A stretch of 10,144 nucleotides of DNA from Lachnospiraceae bacterium UBA4316 (GTDB lineage: Bacteria > Bacillota > Clostridia > Lachnospirales > Lachnospiraceae): the NCBI GenBank assembly GCA_002394535.1, contig DGUG01000092.1, positions 1 through 10,144 of the forward strand, given 5' to 3'. Positions 5,921-10,144 of the stretch are shown here, piece by piece. The position numbers were made by a program, and so were the translations under genes. Each line of letters begins with the position of its first letter. Positions within the stretch are counted from its first letter, which is position 1. Below the pieces are notes generated by a model, which was given only the letters and a program-made list of their open reading frames with translations, did no database searches and was not told the DNA's origin.

Positions 5921-6100
5921 ATGAACGAGCGTGATATCAGAGCTGTCGAGAATATGGCCAGGACCGGAATGAGCTTTGATGAATTACGGAAAGCTTTTAA
6001 AGAGTTCTCCATTGAGGAAATCGAAAAGATCTATATGCGGATCCGGCGTGAAAGAAATGACAACGCTCAAAGTACGCCGTCAAAAATAAACTGTTCATGA
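5921..6100 (+). CDS. Small protein of 59 residues, paralogue of the 4201 gene product
   Basis: The protein begins MNERDIRAVENMARTGMSFD and continues with a helical E-L-R-K-A-F-K-E-F segment and EEIEKIYMRIRRE. It matches the 53-residue protein at 4201 over the first 45 residues without gaps (ERD, RTGM, FD, E-x-I-E conserved). The tail (residues 46-59) is different and ends at TGA 6098-6100. The two helices around RTGM could form a small DNA-binding fold, which is unproven. There is no ribosome binding site: the -10 lies 6 bases before the ATG, so the message should be leaderless. Codons 4-9 (RDIRAV) are encoded by one copy of the 18-base repeat found also at 395 and 3864. Confidence 0.75.
   Translation: MNERDIRAVENMARTGMSFDELRKAFKEFSIEEIEKIYMRIRRERNDNAQSTPSKINCS
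5931..5948 (+). repeat. 18-base repeat, copy 3, inside the 5921 gene
   Basis: GTGATATCAGAGCTGTCG encodes residues 4-9 here. The copies at 395-412 and 3864-3881 are noncoding and differ from it by one base each. Confidence 0.6.
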
Positions 6101-6112
6101 ACTACAATACAT

Positions 6113-6138
6113 AAGACTCGGTCACTTGATCGGGTCTT
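6113..6138 (+). promoter_or_regulatory. Repeated hairpin leader, copy 1, upstream of the lipoprotein gene
   Basis: AAGACTCGGTC (6113-6123) pairs with GATCGGGTCTT (6128-6138) in an 11-base-pair stem with two G-T pairs and loop ACTT, followed by TATGTTT. The same hairpin with loop GCAT occurs at 8909-8934. A tiny frame, ATGAACTACAATACATAA (6097-6114), runs into the stem. It may be a terminator or attenuator. The T run is short. Confidence 0.65.
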
Positions 6139-6160
6139 TATGTTTATCCGGGAGAGATGC

Positions 6161-7123
6161 ATGTCAAGATTAAAGGATATTAGGAAATACGTAAAGAGCA
6201 GTTTTCAAAGGTGGGGGAAAAGAGATCGAATTATCAGATGTTGTTGCCTTATGTGCCTTATGAGCGCCGCACTCCTTGCGGGTTGCACATCGGCCGACAG
6301 CACACTTGCAGGAGTAGGAATGAAAGAATTAAACGCGCTTCAGGGTCATTGGGTCGACATTAACGGAGAGACGACACTGGATTTTGACAAAAACAATATG
6401 ACCGTAACATCTCCGTATAATAAGGAAACATTTAAGGTAAAGATCTCAGGTGATGATGCGAAATATATTGAAAACGCCAAGCCGGAGTATGAGTACGATA
6501 AAGGTTTTGGCATAATAGGAGTCATTAGGATAGGATACGATGGAGCACTTACGGCGCATGAGATGGTCATGGATGCAACGGGGCATGAATACCGATTTGT
6601 CAGGGAGGAAGATGTTGATAAGGAACTTGAGATACAGATCAAGGACCGCGACCTTCCAAAATCGATTGAATCGGATGAGATCGTCAGTTTCAACCTGGTC
6701 TTTAGCAACGAATACAGTGCCTATGATATTCCACCGGAAGAGCCGTGGTATGGCGGGGTCTATTCTTTTGATGTAGAAAGGGATGATGACGGAGGTTATG
6801 AGATGTCGCTTCACGGATCCGGATCGAGTTACATTATCGTAGACTATAGCGGTCCGGTTTCCGAGGAGTATGTCAGGGGACTTGCCGATCTTGTAAAAGA
6901 GCAGAATCTTGCGGAATTTAACGGCTGGTGGCGGACCAACAGTGAGCAGTTTGGCCGCTGGTATGTAAATATTGAATATGCTTCCGGGGAGAAAATCCTT
7001 ATGGAAGCATCGGGACGCGCGGCACTCGAGTGTCCCTTCAGCATCTATGCATTCCTCAGATATGCCGACGCGGAGGCCGGCTATACAAAAGAACTTCTAG
7101 AATCAGACTTAAGTATGAAATGA
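6161..7123 (+). CDS. Lipoprotein of 320 residues, function unknown
   Basis: I chose ATG 6161, which follows GGGAG (6150-6154) by 6 bases. An upstream in-frame ATG (6140) lies in the tail of the hairpin and has no ribosome binding site. A long basic N terminus (K5 to R26) and a hydrophobic stretch end in the lipobox LLAGC with the lipid-bearing cysteine at residue 42. The mature protein is acidic and rich in beta strand, with G-H-W-V-D near the start of the globular part (TLDFDKNN, 'how well the structure fits' type strands), and a second half containing VRGLADLVKEQNL and a GWWRTN segment. I do not recognise a named family. It would sit on the outer face of the membrane. The GH25 lipoprotein gene starts 25 bases downstream, so the two probably form an operon. 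Residues 27-32 (CCCLMC) give an unusually cysteine-rich signal peptide. Confidence 0.8.
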   Translation: MSRLKDIRKYVKSSFQRWGKRDRIIRCCCLMCLMSAALLAGCTSADSTLAGVGMKELNALQGHWVDINGETTLDFDKNNMTVTSPYNKETFKVKISGDDAKYIENAKPEYEYDKGFGIIGVIRIGYDGALTAHEMVMDATGHEYRFVREEDVDKELEIQIKDRDLPKSIESDEIVSFNLVFSNEYSAYDIPPEEPWYGGVYSFDVERDDDGGYEMSLHGSGSSYIIVDYSGPVSEEYVRGLADLVKEQNLAEFNGWWRTNSEQFGRWYVNIEYASGEKILMEASGRAALECPFSIYAFLRYADAEAGYTKELLESDLSMK

Positions 7124-7148
7124 TGTCGTATTCCTTGGAGGCAAATAC

Positions 7149-8114
7149 GTGATAAAGAAGTGCAAAATAAAATGTATTATTGTGGCGGCCGCTATCCTTC
7201 TTTGCGGATGCGGCAAGGATACGGAGGATGTGAATTCTCCGATAATAGAGCAACAAATCCTTGTGACACGTGACGAGACTATAACTAAAGACGAAAAACA
7301 GGATCAGCAGACAGTTAACGAAGAAGAGACCGAAAATACAGGGAATATAGAAAGTGAAGAACCTGAGATTTTGGTTTTCAGAGATGTTTTTGGGGAAGAA
7401 TATGAAACCGCGATTAACCCTGACATTCCGTCTAACCCTTTTAACAATGATAAGTTCATCCATGAGGGAGATATACTCCGGTATGATGATGAAGGATATG
7501 ATTGCAAACTTGGTATAGATGTTTCGCATCATCAGGGAAATATTGATTGGAAAAGCGTAAAAGCTCAGGGATATGATTTTGCCATATTAAGGATTGGATA
7601 TAGAGGCTACGGGAAAGAAGGAACATTAAACCGGGATCAAACTTTTGAGGAGAATTATGAAAGTGCGAGGGCGGCCGGTCTTTCTGTAGGTGTGTATTTC
7701 TTTGCGCAGGCTGTCAGCGAGGAAGAGGCTGCGGAAGAGGCGGAGTTTGTTCTGGGAATATTAAATGGTCGCGATCTTGAACTGCCTGTTGTATACGATC
7801 CGGAAAGCATTCTTGATGATGAGGCAAGAACGGATGATGTAAGTGGTGAACAGTTTACAAAAAACACTAAGGAATTTTGCAGATTAATCAAAGAAGCCGG
7901 CTATGTCCCGATGATTTATAGCAATATGTTGTGGGAGGCATTTGAACTTGATTTAGAACAATTATCTGATATTGATATCTGGTATGCCGATTATGAAGAC
8001 GTACCTCAAACACCCTATGATTTTGATTTTTGGCAATACTCAAATACCGGGAAAGTAGCCGGGGTAAGCGGAGAGGTCGATCTTGACATCTGGCTTAAAC
8101 CGAGGAATGAATAA
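7149..8114 (+). CDS. GH25 (lysozyme-type) glycoside hydrolase, lipoprotein
   Basis: The 321-residue protein starts at GTG 7149, 7 bases after GGAGG (7137-7141). A short signal peptide ends in LLCGC with lipidated C21 (cysteine at -2 is unusual). An acidic, low-complexity linker covers about 24-75. The GH25 domain spans about 119-317, with GIDVSHHQG (122-130, catalytic-site aspartate D124), LRIGYRGYG (148-156), the D-x-E pair D217/E219 in VVYDPE, and the closing strand GEVDLDIWL (308-316). GH25 enzymes cleave the MurNAc-GlcNAc bond of peptidoglycan. The usual D-x-E context is LDIE or FDWE, so the proline in DPE is a mild oddity. Anchored outside the membrane, it would act on the cell's own wall, for example in remodelling or germination-like events. 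The upstream lipoprotein is probably its operon partner. Confidence 0.9.
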   Translation: MIKKCKIKCIIVAAAILLCGCGKDTEDVNSPIIEQQILVTRDETITKDEKQDQQTVNEEETENTGNIESEEPEILVFRDVFGEEYETAINPDIPSNPFNNDKFIHEGDILRYDDEGYDCKLGIDVSHHQGNIDWKSVKAQGYDFAILRIGYRGYGKEGTLNRDQTFEENYESARAAGLSVGVYFFAQAVSEEEAAEEAEFVLGILNGRDLELPVVYDPESILDDEARTDDVSGEQFTKNTKEFCRLIKEAGYVPMIYSNMLWEAFELDLEQLSDIDIWYADYEDVPQTPYDFDFWQYSNTGKVAGVSGEVDLDIWLKPRNE

Positions 8115-8226
8115 ATATTATTGCCTCTCTAAGAGCAAAAGGTTTAATGAGATTTTAATGATTCTTCAAAGACCCTTTAAGAAAACTGCTGTAAAATCCA
8201 TGATAAAAGAGACGGAGGTGGATATG

Positions 8227-8439
8227 ATGTTTACAGCTATATGTTTTGTTTTATTCTTAATGGTCTTTTTCAAGCTCCTTGGCATAGCAATCAAGGTTGG
8301 CTGGGGATTACTTAAAGTGGCATTATATCTTGTAGTATTCCCGATAGTGGTTCTTGCTATGATCTTCGGCGGATTTGTTTTTATAGCATTGCCGATTATC
8401 CTGATCGCAGGAGCTACAGGAATGGCCGTGGGAGCCTAA
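8227..8439 (+). CDS. Small hydrophobic membrane protein of 70 residues
   Basis: I chose ATG 8227, which follows GGAGGTG (8214-8220) by 6 bases. ATG 8224 is only 3 bases from it. The frame is open further upstream, into the GH25 gene, but that part has no ribosome binding site. The protein has two hydrophobic segments (about 3-20 and 29-60), a lysine-containing turn, and a glycine/alanine-rich end. It has no recognised family. The DUF4342 gene follows 45 bases later with its own ribosome binding site, so the two are probably co-transcribed. The spacer from 8115 to 8226 shows no clear promoter or terminator. Confidence 0.7.
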   Translation: MFTAICFVLFLMVFFKLLGIAIKVGWGLLKVALYLVVFPIVVLAMIFGGFVFIALPIILIAGATGMAVGA

Positions 8440-8484
8440 TCTGTCCGGTTTGGAGTTAATGTTTGATAAGAAGGAGGAAAAATC

Positions 8485-8874
8485 ATGCAGATAACACTTG
8501 AAGCAGTAGAAAAGGTAATGGAACTTACAGGCGTCGATTATGCGGGAGCAAAGGAAGCTCTTGTAAAAGCCGACGGTAATGTTGATGAGGCAGTAAAGCT
8601 CATCACTCCCGGGGCCCAGGAAGGGAACGACAAGGTAAAAGAGACTGTCGAGAAGATCAAAGCAAAAGTCAAGGAAGGGAACGTCGATAAGGTTCAGATC
8701 AGTAAGGACGGAGAGATTGTGCTTTCTCTGCCGGTCAACATCGGAATAATCGGCGGTATTGTCGGACTTGCAGCTGCGCCGTGGGCATTTATTGCGGCAT
8801 CGATTGCGACACTCGGCTTCGGATGCAAGGTCGAGATAGTTAAAAAAGACGGATCAACTGATGAAATCGTGTAA
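8485..8874 (+). CDS. UBA-like/DUF4342 domain protein
   Basis: ATG 8485 follows AGAAGGAGG (8467-8475). The 129-residue protein starts with a UBA/TS-N-like three-helix segment (residues 3-41: V-x-x-x-x-E-L-T-G-V-D-Y, then A-K-E-A-L and G-N-V-D-E-A-V). A charged helix (50-66) follows, then the DUF4342 core with VQISKDGEIVLSLPV (70-84), a glycine/alanine-rich hydrophobic stretch (86-113) and a final basic strand KVEIVKKDG (115-123). This order fits the DUF4342 family of Firmicutes, whose function is not known. The hydrophobic stretch may contact the membrane. A link to the adjacent small membrane protein is plausible from gene order. Confidence 0.88.
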   Translation: MQITLEAVEKVMELTGVDYAGAKEALVKADGNVDEAVKLITPGAQEGNDKVKETVEKIKAKVKEGNVDKVQISKDGEIVLSLPVNIGIIGGIVGLAAAPWAFIAASIATLGFGCKVEIVKKDGSTDEIV

Positions 8875-8879
8875 AAATG

Positions 8880-8897
8880 TGCTAAACTATCCTTATG
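8880..8897 (+). promoter_or_regulatory. Possible leaderless promoter before the second hairpin leader
   Basis: TGCTAAACT (8880-8888) fits an extended -10 with two mismatches in the hexamer and lies 6 bases before an ATG at 8895. That is the same -10-to-ATG distance as at 5921 and 9013. The ATG opens only a four-codon frame (ATGAAAAATATATAA). No -35 is visible. Confidence 0.35.
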
Positions 8898-8908
8898 AAA
8901 AATATATA

Positions 8909-8934
8909 AAGACTCGGTCGCATGATCGGGTCTT
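8909..8934 (+). promoter_or_regulatory. Repeated hairpin leader, copy 2
   Basis: AAGACTCGGTC (8909-8919) pairs with GATCGGGTCTT (8924-8934), loop GCAT, followed by TATGTGTAT. Both stem arms are identical to copy 1 at 6113-6138. A ribosome binding site, GGGAGGAAAGGA (8946-8957), and ATG 8961 follow as in copy 1, but the frame stops after 10 codons (TAA 8991-8993). Confidence 0.65.
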
Positions 8935-8971
8935 TATGTGTATATGGGAGGAAAGGACCTATGCTTTTAAC

Positions 8972-9006
8972 CTTTTTCCCACAAGTGCAGTAATGCGTGT
9001 TAGAAT
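8972..9006 (+). promoter_or_regulatory. Promoter of the diguanylate cyclase gene, predicted leaderless
   Basis: CTTTTTCCCACAAGTGC (8972 onward) is followed by the extended -10 TGTTAGAAT (8998-9006). ATG 9013 begins 6 bases after the -10, and no ribosome binding site is present. CCACAA starts 19 bases before the TG of the -10, both here and at 5887. Confidence 0.65.
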
Positions 9007-9012
9007 ACAACT

Positions 9013-10014
9013 ATGAATGAAAAAAATGTAAAAGCGGCTATAATCATGCCGGAAATAGATAATGCTATCCGAAGCCTGTTTGAGGCTTTGATTTGTGTTG
9101 ACGAATCAGGCGAAAAATGCGTTGTAGCTGATCACAACAGTGAACTTGATAATTTGTTTTCTGATCTGCCGGATATGAATGATGTAAATTATCAGGTACT
9201 GCGTGAAAAAATGATAAAGGATATCCATCCCGAGGACAGAGAGGAATTCTCACGCTTTACAGATCATAAATGGTACATAGAGCAGTTATCGGTGAATGTC
9301 CATACATCAATTGAGTGCAGGATCAGACACTCGGACAACAGGTATTATTGGTCCGAAATCATTATTTGCAATACAACAATTGAAGACAGTACAACAGGTA
9401 ACGGATGTCTTCTCATGATAAGGGATATTGATACAAGAAAAGTCCGGGAACTTAACGAAGAGGCAAAAGAGCGGGCAATTCTTAGTCGCCTCCAGGATAA
9501 GTATGACACGCTTTTTGTGGAAAACATGACGGATCAGCAGACCGGTTGCTATAACCGTAAAGGGTTAAAGTATTATTCGGACATAGTTATTTGTGAGGCG
9601 GTAAACAACAGCCGGAATCTGTTTGTATGCGTATCGGATCTTAACGGCTTAAAGCATCTGAATGACACATACGGTCATGCGGCAGGAGACGAGGCACTTT
9701 TGGCAGTGGCGAATGTCCTTACAGCATCTGCACCCACGGGATCAAAGATTGTTCGTATTGGCGGGGATGAATTTCTGATATTTGCCGCGATAGACCCTGC
9801 AAGTAATGAGGCTGATATATTTCCGGATAAAGTTGACAAGGGTATTGAAGAATACAACAAGTCACATTCCAATCCGTATCAGGTAGGCGCAAGTTACGGA
9901 TGGGTAGTACTCCCTCCCAAAGAAGGAATGTCGTCTCTTGATGAGTACATAGAGATGGCGGATGCGAAGATGTATGAGATGCGCCAAATTCGGGATAAAT
10001 ACAGAAGAAGTTAA
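9013..10014 (+). CDS. PAS-GGDEF diguanylate cyclase
   Basis: The 333-residue cytoplasmic protein has an N-terminal PAS-like sensor (about 18-143) with the IHPEDR motif (71-76), a YYWSE strand (111-115) and the closing RDIDTRK (137-143). A helical linker (145-172) leads to the GGDEF domain (173-330): metal-binding D209 in VSDLNGLKHLNDTYGH, and the active-site loop GGDEF at 250-254. The enzyme should make cyclic di-GMP from two GTP. The inhibitory I-site R-x-x-D expected at 241-244 reads PTGS, so product inhibition by that site is absent. There is no transmembrane segment, so it senses an internal signal. No ribosome binding site precedes ATG 9013, and the promoter is predicted to give a leaderless message. 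Confidence 0.92.
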   Translation: MNEKNVKAAIIMPEIDNAIRSLFEALICVDESGEKCVVADHNSELDNLFSDLPDMNDVNYQVLREKMIKDIHPEDREEFSRFTDHKWYIEQLSVNVHTSIECRIRHSDNRYYWSEIIICNTTIEDSTTGNGCLLMIRDIDTRKVRELNEEAKERAILSRLQDKYDTLFVENMTDQQTGCYNRKGLKYYSDIVICEAVNNSRNLFVCVSDLNGLKHLNDTYGHAAGDEALLAVANVLTASAPTGSKIVRIGGDEFLIFAAIDPASNEADIFPDKVDKGIEEYNKSHSNPYQVGASYGWVVLPPKEGMSSLDEYIEMADAKMYEMRQIRDKYRRS

Positions 10015-10060
10015 GTATGACGTAATGCTTGAATAATAAACACATAAATGATATCATGTA

Positions 10061-10076
10061 GTTAGCGCCTGCTAAC
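10061..10076 (+). other. Short hairpin after the cyclase gene
   Basis: GTTAGC (10061-10066) and GCTAAC (10071-10076) form a 6-base-pair stem with loop GCCT, without a T run. It is not a convincing terminator. The 10-base palindrome ATGATATCAT lies just upstream (10048-10057). Confidence 0.3.
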
Positions 10077-10113
10077 ATATATCGGCCGCTACAATATTTT
10101 GTTAAGGTTCTCA

Positions 10114-10144
10114 AGAAAGGGTGGTGTAAAGTTTTCTATGAAAA
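10114..10144 (+). CDS. Possible start of a further gene at the window edge
   Basis: AGAAAGG-GTGGTG (10114-10126) is close to a full anti-16S match, and ATG 10138 follows 11 bases later. Only about two codons are visible, so this is a guess from the translation signal alone. A TACAAT at 10090-10095 could be its -10. Confidence 0.3.

Noticed and set aside
7056..7532. 158-codon minus-strand frame opposite the GH25 gene start, and the similar long frame at 2371-2853
   Set aside because: Both lie antisense to well-supported genes, have no ribosome binding site, and show no domain pattern.
8083..8226. Upstream extension of the small membrane protein to ATG 8083
   Set aside because: It overlaps the end of the GH25 gene, has no ribosome binding site, and would put a polar tail before the ribosome binding site actually seen at 8214-8220.
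1..10144. CRISPR array, riboswitch or insertion sequence ends
   Set aside because: No regularly spaced repeats, no recognisable riboswitch core, and no transposase or terminal inverted repeats were seen by eye on either strand.

Overview
The window looks like chromosomal DNA of an anaerobic, Gram-positive Firmicute, most likely a Lachnospiraceae member of the Butyrivibrio/Pseudobutyrivibrio kind. The grounds are strong AGGAGG-type ribosome binding sites, moderate GC, a DUF4342 protein, a GH25 lipoprotein, and short extended -10 promoters. This placement rests on gene style and not on a marker gene. No rRNA or complete tRNA gene, CRISPR array or intact transposase was seen.

Layout. Positions 1-243 hold the end of an apparently truncated UPF0718/ArsP-type permease. 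Two intrinsic terminators follow. Positions 568-3835 are a three-gene operon: a secreted, C-terminally anchored protein with three NEW3/Ig-like repeats, an ABC-2 ATPase, and an ABC-2 permease overlapping the ATPase by 50 bases. The anchored protein probably works outside the membrane with the transporter, whose substrate is unknown. Positions 3836-5468 are an accessory patch: a 37-residue small gene, a 53-residue small protein with a textbook promoter, the C-terminal remnant of a tyrosine recombinase on the minus strand, and a two-gene unit (GNAT-like protein plus a 66-residue partner) whose promoter carries a perfect 9+9 inverted repeat.

The patch ends at about 5566-5586, where the sequence matches the 3' end of a tRNA-Pro (T-loop, acceptor strand, discriminator A) followed by a strong terminator, with no matching tRNA 5' half in the window. 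Two 9-base direct repeats lie about 70 bases to the left. I read this as the right-hand scar (att site) of an integrated element whose integrase has decayed. On that reading, sequence right of about 5587 is backbone and sequence to the left is island or former island.

From 5921 onward all genes are on the plus strand: a 59-residue paralogue of the 53-residue protein, a large lipoprotein of unknown function followed 25 bases later by a GH25 (lysozyme-type) lipoprotein, a small two-segment membrane protein with a UBA-like/DUF4342 protein, and a PAS-GGDEF diguanylate cyclase that has the GGDEF catalytic motif but no inhibitory I-site.

The less expected signals are regulatory. Genes 5921 and 9013 share a promoter block with identical spacing that puts the -10 exactly 6 bases before ATG, predicting leaderless mRNAs. 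A 26-base hairpin leader occurs twice (6113-6138 and 8909-8934), each time after a tiny ATGAA...TAA reading frame and before a ribosome binding site. An 18-base sequence occurs three times (395, 3864, 5931), once inside the small-protein gene.
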